From positions 1 to 21,920 of the forward strand of contig JANQBS010000454.1 in assembly GCA_033085395.1 (NCBI GenBank): a stretch of DNA of 21,920 nucleotides, in the 5' to 3' direction. The notes beneath the pieces are model-generated. The model was not told the DNA's origin and searched no databases. It was given only the letters and a program-made list of their open reading frames with translations. This DNA is from Xanthoparmelia taractica. Lineage: Eukaryota > Ascomycota > Lecanoromycetes > Lecanorales > Parmeliaceae. The position numbers were made by a program, and so were the translations under genes. Positions 10,530 through 19,427 of the stretch are shown in pieces (position 1 is the stretch's first letter; each line of letters begins with the position of its first letter).

Positions 10530-10928
10530 GGTAAGGAAGGAACCAAGCGCACTATATCATATAAAGAATGGGAAGATCCTGGAGGGATTGATGGAAGAAA
10601 TCTGGTTAGGGCTGGACCGGGCGCGCTATTAGTGTACCTTAGTGATGCTTTTAAACCTATTTCATTAATTCCTGACACGCGTGCCACGCTACGGCTATCA
10701 GTGCCCAGTGGGGCCGCAAGGAAAATGTAAGGTAAACAAGACCACGACTCGACAAGCTTGGCGCCTCTATTCATGTTCAGTCGCGGCAACGTCGAGGGTC
10801 TGGAGAGCGTTGCTGAGAAGTTCGAGCATGTTCGCCAATAGGAATATTTGGCTCGAATGCATTTGCATGTGTTGTTGAATCAGCCCACCCCTTCGAGTTG
10901 CGCACTAACGCTACGCACTTAGACTAGG
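10530..10928. promoter_or_regulatory. Divergent promoter RRG9 / WD40 gene
   Basis: The 399 bp between two opposite start codons must carry both promoters. A CCAAT box on the plus strand at 10835-10839 lies about 90 bp above the WD40 start and could bind the fungal CCAAT-binding complex. An in-frame TAG at 10920-10922 just above the WD40 ATG limits that start. On the minus strand a 96-codon frame (10789-10499) covers much of the gap and overlaps the RRG9 start in another frame. If transcribed it would be an upstream ORF, but it has no recognisable content. Confidence 0.5.
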
Positions 10929-13900
10929 ATGAGCTCGATTGGCCATGCTGCCAGCTCCATGCTCACACCGATGAGCAGATCCCATGCTTCCCATAACCCT
11001 GGCTTAAATTCTACGAAGCAGGCTCAAGAGCTGAACAGTCTACGACTAAGCCTCAACAGCGTTGTCGGTACCACGACACATTCAGTCAATGCATTTGATG
11101 CGCTTCCTGAGCAGCACACCTTTGTCTATTGCGCCGGTTCCGCCGCTGTGCTTGCTCGAGTTGATGAGCATCTCAATATCACTCAGCAGTTATTCAGGGC
11201 TACACGTGCAACACCACTCAACGCGATCCCATCGTTTTACAATCCGGCAACGCCTCCCAGTACTCCGGCAAAGAATCGGAATGGATCACCCTCGAAGGAC
11301 GGTGGCTTGCAAGACTATCCTTCAAATTCACCAAGTCAGGGTAGGGCCAACAACCGGAGTAGAGAAACATCATGCGTGTCACTAAGCCGTGGAGGGAATC
11401 TTATGGCTGTTGGAGAGGTAAATTGGTCAGCCCCTGGGTTCGCTGTCTTCAATTAATGGGTACAGACGGGATATAACCCAAGGGTCCTTATATTCTCTAC
11501 GTCATCTGATACCCCGTCGGATGTCCCTTTGTCTATCCTTAATGATCATAGCTTCGGGATCTCGTCCGTTGCGTTTTCTGACGACTCGCGTTGGCTCTGT
11601 ACCCTTGGGAATGAGCGTGACGGTTTCATACTAATTTACTCAATTAACGCCAAGAATGGGTCGGCTAAGCTACATTCTAGTAACAAGTGCAGTAATGTGC
11701 ATCGTGTTATATGGATGGGTCAAAGCGTAGTCAGTATTGGGATTCGCCATGCCAAGGTCTGGCGGACTACTGTCTCGCTTTCGAAGACAAGGCCTGAATT
11801 GGACAACAATGACATAGGATCATCTAAGAGTCCAACGCCCAAGGCTTTTGCAGGGCGGAATTGCTTACTTGGACCTCTGATGAACGCAACATTTACTAGC
11901 GTCGCCGCGATTTCCGATTGTAGAGCTATAATTTGTACTTTGCAGGGTGATGTCTGCCTTTTGGATGACAGCCACCAGACGCAGCGCCTCGAAAGAGTTG
12001 CTCATGTCGGTTTCGGCATCCTCTGCGTTGTTTTCGACCGTTCATACAGCCTCGTTTGGATTGGGGGTAGACAAGGCACTAGGATGTCCATGCGCCTAAA
12101 TACCCTCATCAAGCCTACAATACCAAACGTTCTACCTATTACGACATTGCCTTCCCCTTTAACCAGTTCAGATATGGAGCCTGATACTATTGCTATCGGC
12201 TTCGTGCGCGGTCGGGTCATCAGTATTGACTCCAACCGAATCATTGAGATTCGGGGATCGGTAGACGCCGAATGGGCTTCTATGAAGGGGTCCGACCTCA
12301 AAAGACTACCGGCTCACGAAAGTGCTGTAGTTGGTGTTTCCGATCTACTGTCCAAATCCAGGGTCGATGGCCCTGATTTTCTTACCTTTTCCGCAGGAGG
12401 CACTGTTTTGTTCTGGCTACTCAACGGTGCATGCACAGGCAGTATGAAGATTCCTTTAGATCAGCCAGTCTGCCCAGAAGATGGCGGCACCAACGATCTA
12501 AAGGTAGTGATATCACTAGACTCCGACGAGCGTCTGCTTTCTGGCGATAAAAAGGGTATTCTGCGGTAAGCGCTGATGCTATTTACATACTTTAAGCAGT
12601 AACACTCGAGAGATAATCGCTGACCATTTCACTCTTAGCCTCATTGATCGGTCCGCTGATAAAGAGGCAACTGTTCAAGCGCACAGTGGAGATATTAATG
12701 TAAGACACGTACACTTTCAAATCATTTTTCCCAGTGAACAATTGTTCGGGAGCAAACCCTCCTTCTATCCTGAGAGGTTCTTTATAAATTGGATCCATTG
12801 CCTCGAAGAAGCAATGCTGACTGTGTGATGTGCGTAGAGCATAGCTGTCACCAATACAGAAGGATTGACGATCGTTGCGACCTGTGGAAGAGATAGGACC
12901 TTGCAGCTTTTTCGCAAACACGAATTTGACCTGGACCTTCTCCAGACCTTAGACGATCATGCGGCAAGTGTAGGCGACGTCAAATTTCTAGATTCGGCCA
13001 CTCTTCTATCAATATCATCAGACAGGACAATAATCGTGCGGAAAGTGGCCTGTGGAAAAGAGCAGTCGATGGCCTTTCTACCTATCAGAGTCATCACGCT
13101 CAAGGCCAGCCCTGTGTCACTTACAGCGGTGTCTGCCGAGCCAAATGTAGTGCTGATTTCCACATTGGACAGGCAGATCCTTAGATACAATGTGTCTTCT
13201 GGCCGTCTTTTGCACAGCTTTAAGGCTTCAGACCCTACAACCGGCGATAGCGTTTTAATTAGCTCGCTCGAGGTCCACAAGCTCGACCATTTGGCAAGAG
13301 CGTCGCGCCTTATTTTCGGAGCATCTTCCACCGATAAGTCCATTAGAATCCACGAATACGACTCGGGAACAATGTTGACTCGAGAGTATGGACAAAATGC
13401 AGTGTCCGCTGTCAAGCTCCTCCAAAGATATGTAGACGGCGAATCTCCTAGCGATCACCTAATCAGCTGTGGCCTTGATGGGACAATAATGAAATGGAGT
13501 TTGTCCTATAGCTCGCCTAAACCAGGCACTATTCAGGATAACTCTGACGGCGAAGCATCACCTTCGAGACAGCTAGTGCCATCCACACAACCTCTGAGAC
13601 GGATATTGTCGAAAGCTAAAATCTCAGACTTACAAAAATCTTTAGCGAGCGAGACTGATACGGGGACCTCGATACAAGGGTCTTCTCTGTCACGCAAGAC
13701 TTCCAGGTTTAGCTTTGTTGCTGCGCCCAAGATTTCCGTCCCGGCACGCCCGTATCCTGCAGGCGTTCCGCTGTCTCCCGCTGATGCAAGACTTCAGCGC
13801 CAGATCTCGCAAGGCAGCTCACCAACCTCATCGACTCAGAAGGTTACTTTAAAGTCTAAATCTAAATCTCCTTCTCTTGACAGTCAACGACGATGCAAGA

Positions 13901-14115
13901 GCGCAGCGAACCTCAACGATCTGAATGATTTGGGGGAGCAGATCTGCATAGCCTTGCGTAGCTTCCGAAAAAGGATCACATCATCATCAGTAGCCAAGCT
14001 CGAGCATAACACGCTTCCAGAGCTGACGCAGGAGCTTCACCTCACCATTAGTGCTCTTGACGATAAAGCAATTAGCAAGCACGCAGGTGGCGAGGAGTAC
14101 TGTACAAATGATTAG
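10929..14115 (+). CDS. WDR62/MABP1-like WD40-repeat protein
   Basis: Four exons: 10929-11417, 11466-12565, 12639-12699 and 12838-14115, with introns of 48, 73 and 138 nt, give 975 residues. Each junction keeps the frame and restores a repeat: GETGYNPRVLIF across intron 1, GDKKGILRLIDRSA across intron 2 and QAHSGDINSIAVTN across intron 3. The protein has a short Ser-rich N-terminus, then about a dozen WD40-like blades in two propellers from about 45 to 775. Blade signatures include FSDDSRWLCTLG, FSAGGTVLFWLLNG, ATCGRDRTLQLF, SISSDRTIIVRK and SCGLDGTIMKWSLS. A Ser/Pro-rich region follows, then a conserved-looking helical C-terminus from about 900 (CKSAANLNDLNDLGEQI). In animals WDR62/MABP1 are JNK-pathway scaffolds and WDR62 is also a spindle-pole protein. 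The fungal role is not established, so function here is inferred from architecture only. It converges on the proteasome gene. Confidence 0.85.
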
Positions 14116-14469
14116 ACTCGGTGATCAATGAACGTATATGTTCGCCTTTAATTGGGATAGCACCCCGTTTACCGTATGATTAAATAACTCTAAGAATTGG
14201 ATAATCTAAAACAAAGACCTCTTTGTTGATATTGCTCTTTGCCATATATTTGAGGGTTTATACTCTTCGGACTACAAACTTTTCTAGGATTCTACCTGAT
14301 TTGGGAAATCAACAACAGGCTCCGAATGGGAGCGGGTTCCTATCTTGTGGATCTCCTTCACCTTTCACGCACAAGGATGGGAGCAAGCTTAACGCATGAA
14401 TTTTGCCGCGACATTGCTTAAGATGAGAGCTGGTGTGAGCTATTAAAGTTCGTTGGCGAAGCTGTCTCG
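14116..14469. other. 3' flank of the WD40 gene
   Basis: This is about 350 bp of normal composition after the WD40 stop codon. It presumably holds the 3' untranslated region; TGATTAAATAAC at about 14177-14188 is the most AATAAA-like sequence. No open frame, repeat or RNA gene is recognisable. Confidence 0.4.
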
Positions 14470-14935
14470 GTCATTTCGACTCAGATGGTCCCCTTCCCTT
14501 GCTGGCCGAGCGGTGTTTGCTGAGAATCGCCGCGTGTTTTGTGAGCGCGGGGGTGGGGGCGCGGGGGGGTCTGCCGGCCGTCGCCGGCGAGCAGGGGGTC
14601 GTGGGGAGGGCTGTGGGGGGATTTGTTGGGGGCGCCACGGGGGATCCCGCCGTCTCCGCCGTTGCTGCTGCTGGGGCTGCTGAGGGGGCTGTTGGGGGGG
14701 CTGTTGGGGGGGGGCACGCCGGTGCCGCTGCCGCTGCCGGGCCTCGGGGCCCTGAAAATGCTACTGGGAGCGGCGGTGGGGGGAGCGATGACAAGGGGGT
14801 CGGAGGGGAGAATGGGGGAGGGGATGCTGCGCAGCCTTCGGGCGTAGAGGCTTCGGGGGGGGGAGATGATGGGATTGAGGGCGTTGAGGGCGGTGGGGGG
14901 GATAGTATGCAAATGGGATAGGGGGGAAAGGGTTG
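14470..14935 (+). other. G-rich low-complexity island between convergent genes
   Basis: From about 14545 to 14930 the plus strand has dozens of G runs of 3-10 bases with few C runs, so GC skew is strong as well as GC content. A GGGGCTG/GTTGGGGGG-type unit recurs at 14675-14716. Several groups of four closely spaced G runs could form G-quadruplexes on the plus strand and, if transcribed, in WD40-gene read-through RNA. All frames are open here simply because stop codons are AT-rich. The longest (minus strand, 14977-14471, 168 codons) is almost only Pro, Ala, Ser and Thr. I do not call a gene. Confidence 0.7.
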
Positions 14936-15021
14936 TTTGTCTTTTTGTTTCCAGCTTTGATTTGCTTCTAGCTTCAATTTGTCAAATGTTCATGCTCAAG
15001 AAAGAGTCTATGATTCATCTG

Positions 15022-16354
15022 TTACAGATTTGTGAGGTAGTCTTCTATTTCCTGCTCAAATTGCTAGAGTTAGCAGTACTCCTCCTAGAGATTTCTTTAG
15101 TGCAGGTCAAATGTTGGAAGTGAATATAATGAATGAAATTGTTGTGCTCCAAGAACGATCCAGAATGAGAATATGCTCCAGAAGTGCGTACCTCTTTGCT
15201 GAGCTTTCGAAACCTAGGTCCGACTGCTCCTTCGACACCTTCATACCCAAGTAGATCATTGGCAGGTGCTCCGACGATGCCTGTATCAGGTCCATAAGCC
15301 TTATGAGCAATATCTTGAGGGTTGCTATTAATACCAATCTCGACAGTCTCTCCGTTCATCTCGCCCTCGATCGTTTCTTTCAACGTCAACAATGCAATAT
15401 GCACGGCATCCTCCAGCTCCAAGTCCTCTTTATATCTCTTCTCGAGAAAGGTCTTCGCGCTTGTGGCACTTTTACCAATTGCGGTGGCTTTCCATGGGAA
15501 ATCTAAGGATCCTGGCCTTTAGCATTTCCCTCTCAAGATAAGTATTGAGCCACAAGAACGTTCCGGAGCCAATAAGTCTCATGACACTGAATGCGGCATA
15601 ATTTAGCAAGTTGAGGGCTGAAACATCGCTTACAACTGCCACTGGGATCAACCTGATAGAGGCTCGGACCGCCTTTTAGAATTCCTCCGGTCTTCCCACT
15701 CGCCGCCTTCTTCTCAGCCTCGGTTTCCAATCCGTCATCTGCGAGCTCCTGCGTCTCGGGCTCCACTCCGTCATCCCACCCTGCTATCAATAAACTAACA
15801 CCATAAGGTCGAACTCCACCACTTTGGGTTGCTTCTTGCATTACTCGAGCAACATCCTGGACGAGAATCCGCGTTGGTGGGTATTCATTGTAGATTCGCT
15901 TGTAGCCCGTGTGAGAGACTTTGCGAGCTTTGTCAACAAGAACGCGGTAATCGGGACCCATGCCACTGTAGACCATGCCAATATTGGGGGTTATGAGTGA
16001 GACTTTGGAGAGCGAAGGAGGGTCGATGAGCGGCGAGGACGACTTTTTTTCAGTGGCGAGAACGATACCATTCGTGGCTTGGTCAGAGATGAGCATAATG
16101 CGATTGACTGAAGGGCGGTTCATTGAAAGTACCTTTGATACCTAGAGATGTAACCCCTTGGTTTACAGCATTGAGGGCATATTCTAAGCTGCAATTAGTG
16201 AAGCTCGCGGCAGTATCAAGATACGACGGAAGTATACCTATTTGGACAAGCTTTCCACTGCACGGATATCAATGAACGTCTATGCGATGGAGGGAGGGAA
16301 CAGATCTTGCCTCGGAGAGAAGGTGGTGAGGGAGAAGGAGTATCGATCCGCCAT
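15022..16354 (-). CDS. PRE8: 20S proteasome subunit alpha-2
   Basis: The alpha-2 subunit forms part of the gated outer ring of the 20S proteasome and is non-catalytic. Seven exons: 16354-16311, 16257-16238, 16183-16133, 16077-15634, 15502-15335, 15280-15192 and 15051-15022, giving 281 residues. All junctions rebuild the family sequence: MADRYSFSLTTFSPSGKLVQ, IEYALNAVNQGVTSLGIKAT, DPSGSYFPWKATAIGKSAT, EIGIVGAPAN and LSKEEIEDYLTNL at the end. The start has a strong context (CCGCCATGG). Intron 1 is GC-AG (GCAAGA...CAG); exon 2 is only 20 nt; intron 5 is 54 nt, in frame and stop-free; intron 6 (140 nt) has the branch GCTAAC. An acidic, Lys-rich insert at about residues 141-171 explains most of the extra length over the human (234) and yeast (250) proteins. 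The gene is divergent from the RING-CH gene. Confidence 0.95.
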
Positions 16355-16750
16355 GGCGGGCTGATTTGATTATTGAATGATATCAGTAACAGAAGATGCA
16401 CCTGCCAAGCCGTAGATGGATACAAATATTTAGACACAGTCAAGGAACGACTAGGGTAGCGCTCACACACAGTCGTTAGAGGAATACTCTTGATACAAAG
16501 CCGTGAAAGCCAAGGTACCAGGCAGAGTTGCAGTTACGCGGTCGGCATTTAGTTTAGCCGCTAGTTCTAGTTCTAGGTGTACCTTAGAGGTCAGGCAGAG
16601 CCGTGGCATTTTTCTTTACCTCCAATTCTTCTAGTGATGTCTCCTCTTATACCCGTATACCTACATTTCACTTCAACTTCAGACCAGAAGAGTTCAGGCG
16701 TAGGGTAGTGTCACTCTTCTTCAATCATCATCCTCCCTCACAGAGATATC
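16355..16750. promoter_or_regulatory. Divergent promoter PRE8 / RING-CH gene
   Basis: The 396 bp between the two start codons carries both promoters. A plus-strand CCAAT box lies at 16622-16626, about 125 bp above the RING-CH start. CTAGTT is repeated in tandem at about 16560-16577. I looked for the yeast Rpn4 element GGTGGCAAA and found only a partial match (GTGGCATTT at about 16604-16612), which is not convincing. Pyrimidine-rich sequence precedes the RING-CH start, as is common in fungal leaders. Confidence 0.5.
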
Positions 16751-17840
16751 ATGACTTCCACGGGCTTCAGCCCAAATCCAGAATGGCATTGGCCGCAGAA
16801 CAGTTCAAGTCCTGCCCCTCAAGCTTTCCAAGGCCACTCATCCATGCCTGGTGTTTTCCATGCAGAGCCGGTCTTTCCCCCTAGGTCGGACCAGCCGCCG
16901 AACCCGAAACCACACGCTACTCAAAAGCCTAAGCGACATTGGCCTCCTAGAACCTGCCGGATATGTCTCGAAACCGTGGGACCGACCATCCATCCGCCTT
17001 CAGAGAGCGTCCCTAGGATGTTTCAGTCATCACCATCAGTTACATATGAATCCCCTGATCCCGGAACCGGTCGACTGCTGCGCCCTTGCAAGTGTAAAGG
17101 TTCCTCCAAATACGTCCATGAGAGTTGTCTTCAAGCGTGGCGACATGCGGACCCTGAATATGGCAAGAGAAACTACTGGCAATGCCCTACTTGTGGATTC
17201 CGCTATCGTTTAGAGCGAATGCAATGGGGCAGATGGATTAGTAGCACTGCTACCCAAATTATTCTTACTTGCTTCATTTTTTTCATGGCTTTGTTCATTA
17301 TGGGATTTGTTGCTGATCCGATTATCAATCTTTATGTCGATCCTTACTCAGTCCTCTCATCTACGCCTTTTTCAAAAGTCGGAGCCCGTCTTGAACCAAT
17401 GCTTACTGACGACGACGTCACTAGCTGGACAGAGCACTTCATTAAAGGATTAGCCTCGCTGGGACTGCTTGGCTTCGTAAAGGTACTCTTTGCTCTGTCA
17501 CCATGGCAATGGTGGAATATCAGAACATCTGGAATCATGAGTGGTGGCGGCCGTTCTGGCAATACCGGGCGGGACCGTCTGGCAAGCATCAGCTGGGTCG
17601 TAGTGATAATTGGTATTGCGACATTCCTTTGGGTATGTATCGTGTCTGCCAATCGCTGTATAGCGGAATTGACGTCGTATTCAGGCTGTTTACAAAGGTG
17701 TCCGCGCATGGAGTCGCCGAACTTTGGAAAAAGCTGGGGAGAAAGTCATGGATGTTGCGGCAGACGACGACGACGACGACGATGATGATGATGACAACGA
17801 CGAAGCCTCAGATCAGAGCGATCACGCTCCTAGCTTCTGA
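16751..17840 (+). CDS. RING-CH (MARCH-type) membrane E3 ligase candidate
   Basis: Two exons, 16751-17632 and 17685-17840, flank a 52-nt GTATGT...TTCAG intron and give 345 residues. After a Pro-rich N-terminus a C4HC3 RING-CH finger runs from C69 to C148: C69-x2-C72, C113-x-C115, H123, C126, and C145-x2-C148, with the usual Trp and Asp/Pro positions (CLQAWRHADPEY). Three hydrophobic spans follow, at about 166-188, 232-250 and 279-296. Exon 2 continues WAVYKGVRAWSRRTLEKAGE and ends in an 11-Asp run encoded by (GAC)6(GAT)4GAC. RING-CH proteins of this layout are usually membrane E3 ubiquitin ligases of the secretory pathway or mitochondria; substrate and membrane are unknown here. It shares a promoter region with a proteasome subunit gene. 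Confidence 0.85.
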
Positions 17841-18430
17841 ACACTGGCTTTGGCGCACTTGAGTCAAAACCGTTCCCGACAAGGTCTTACAGATAGAGTG
17901 TCCTCCAGTCTAATAGCATTCTCTAAGCTACAGTTCACAGCAGATGTTGTCCATTGATCCGCCAACTCACAGTTGCTCTTGCAAAATTTTGGAGAAGACC
18001 AATGTGCCACATTCTTCCCTTTTCATTTGCTTCTTAGCCACCCTTAGCAACAACGCATAACTTAAGTTGGCACGAAATCTATCAATGGCGTGCCAATTAG
18101 TCAATTTGCGAAGAGCTACACCTTGTCGAAACATGAGAGATGATAGTGTCATGCTATGCTCAAAGGGCTTCGCAAGCATTGTCGTTCCTCTGCCCAAACT
18201 AGTTATTGCTGTTGCAATTTCTTGATGCAGCATACTCCTTTAGCGGAGACTGTTGCTCGCATGTGCAGCATGAACGGTAAATATAAATCGTGGTCTGCAT
18301 ATTCTTGAAATGAGCTGGGACTGATAATGGGCCTTTGACCCTTCTGGAATTGAAGCATGATCACGCATACCTTATAGGCGTGCCCTAGAATGCGCGTGTC
18401 AGAACGGTACCAGTATCATGCTAGAACATA
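17841..18430. other. 3' flank of the RING-CH gene to the island edge
   Basis: About 590 bp of normal composition. It begins with the RING-CH 3' untranslated region. An 88-codon minus-strand frame at 18233-17967 (starts MLHQEIATAITSLG) has no domain I recognise and no strong start context, so I leave it uncalled; a lineage-specific small gene remains possible. Composition shifts to the RIP type between about 18425 and 18490. Confidence 0.4.
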
Positions 18431-18511
18431 GATACGATTAAAATATTTTAACACCGTTGAATACAAAGGCGAATCCCTCACGGTACTATTAAGATATATG
18501 TAATTCGATAA

Positions 18512-18540
18512 AATATCGTAAAAAAATTTATTACGATATT
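18512..18540. repeat. Perfect 10-bp-arm inverted repeat
   Basis: AATATCGTAA (18512-18521) and TTACGATATT (18531-18540) are perfect inverted arms around a 9-nt A/T loop. Outside them CACGGT (18479-18484) and ACCGTG (18553-18558) also pair, and TTTTAACACCGT occurs on both sides at about 18446 and 18547. Together this suggests a small decayed foldback element of about 120 bp at the island edge. Confidence 0.5.
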
Positions 18541-18685
18541 AAGTTTTTTAACACCGTGCTAATATCGTACTAACATCGTAGCTTTTAGAATAAATTTTTG
18601 TTAAATCTTACTTTATCTTCAATCTAGCACTCTAGTTCGCTATAGTAATAGCGATAATAAGTTATAAATACGATATATAAAGTAT

Positions 18686-18792
18686 AGTAAAATCTCGCTA
18701 TAACGATATACTCGATTATTAAAATATTATCGCTATAACTCGAATATCGTTATAATTAGTAAATTACTAAGTTTTCTAACTAAGATTTTACT
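18686..18792. mobile_element. 107-bp foldback with AGTAAAATCT ends
   Basis: AGTAAAATCT (18686-18695) and its perfect complement AGATTTTACT (18783-18792) bound a 107-bp segment. Inside are CGCTATAAC at two places and the inverse CGTTATAAT. Repeated C-G-[CT]-T-A-T-A-A-C motifs next to such an end are seen in the terminal repeats of fungal pogo/Fot-like elements, so this may be a short derivative. A clean TA duplication is not visible at the edges. Confidence 0.4.
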
Positions 18793-18936
18793 TTAAAAAG
18801 TAACTAATTTTTAAATTCTTTAAATTAAAAATTAGTATATATAAAGAATAAGCAGAGCTGAGCTAAAAAACCTTATATTTATATGTGTAGCCAATTAAAA
18901 ATTCGATCCTTCTACGCTTTTCAGTTAGATAGCTCG

Positions 18937-19349
18937 GGTAAAGAAATTAGCGTCCGCAACCATCAAAATTTGTTAGCGAATTAGTTAGAACTTGGATAAC
19001 TTCCTTCATATCTATTGAATTTTTCTAATTATTTTTTTAAATTGTAGAGCTTAACTTGCGCTCCCAAATAACGTAGCAATTATTAATTTTCGTCTTATAG
19101 TTATAGAGATATATTAAATTAAGTTCTTCAACATACTTAAGACACCCGTTCGGGACCTGCTCGGCTAAATTAATTAGCGCCCGCAACCATCAAAAATTAT
19201 TAACGAAATACTTCTTTTTCTAAATAACTTAATCTATTTCTATTAAATTTCAAGAGTTATTTATTTAACTTATAGAGTCAAATTAGTGCTTTCAAATAAG
19301 ATTAGAATAACAAAATTCGGTCTTATAGTTATTGAGAAAATCATAAAAA
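18937..19349 (+). repeat. Two degenerate direct repeats, spacing ~228 bp
   Basis: Unit 1 and unit 2 share, in order, AGCTCGGGTAAA / TGCTCGGCTAAA, TTAGCGYCCGCAACCATCAA (18945 and 19172), a T-rich segment, AGAGCTTAACTTGCGCTCCCAAAT / AGAGTCAAATTAGTGCTTTCAAAT, and CTTATAGTTATWGAGA (19094 and 19322). The offset stays at 227-228 bp, so they form one tandem pair. A third, more RIP-mutated copy is recognisable at about 19650-19860. Confidence 0.6.
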
Positions 19350-19403
19350 TGTTCGTTATTCAATTAAGATATATATTTAAATAGTGCCGTTTTGCCCAGC
19401 TTC

Positions 19404-19427
19404 TGTAGTGTAGTGTAGTGTAGTGTA
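19404..19427 (+). repeat. (TGTAG) pentanucleotide microsatellite
   Basis: Four full TGTAG units plus a partial fifth occur. The tract precedes a sequence with a polymerase III B-box-like motif and an A tract, described as a finding. Confidence 0.8.

Noticed and set aside
12957..13458. Open minus-strand frames opposite the WD40 gene
   Set aside because: Antisense shadows; the plus strand carries clear WD40 blades.
14471..14977. 168-codon Pro/Ala-rich minus-strand frame, and Gly/Ala-rich plus-strand frames over the same bases
   Set aside because: All frames are open because the DNA is G/C-rich and repetitive; the residues only reflect that composition.
16604..16612. Possible Rpn4 proteasome element in the PRE8 promoter
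   Set aside because: Only a partial match (GTGGCATTT against GGTGGCAAA).
17967..18233. 88-codon minus-strand frame
   Set aside because: No recognisable family, no good start context or intron; a small lineage-specific gene cannot be excluded but is not supported.
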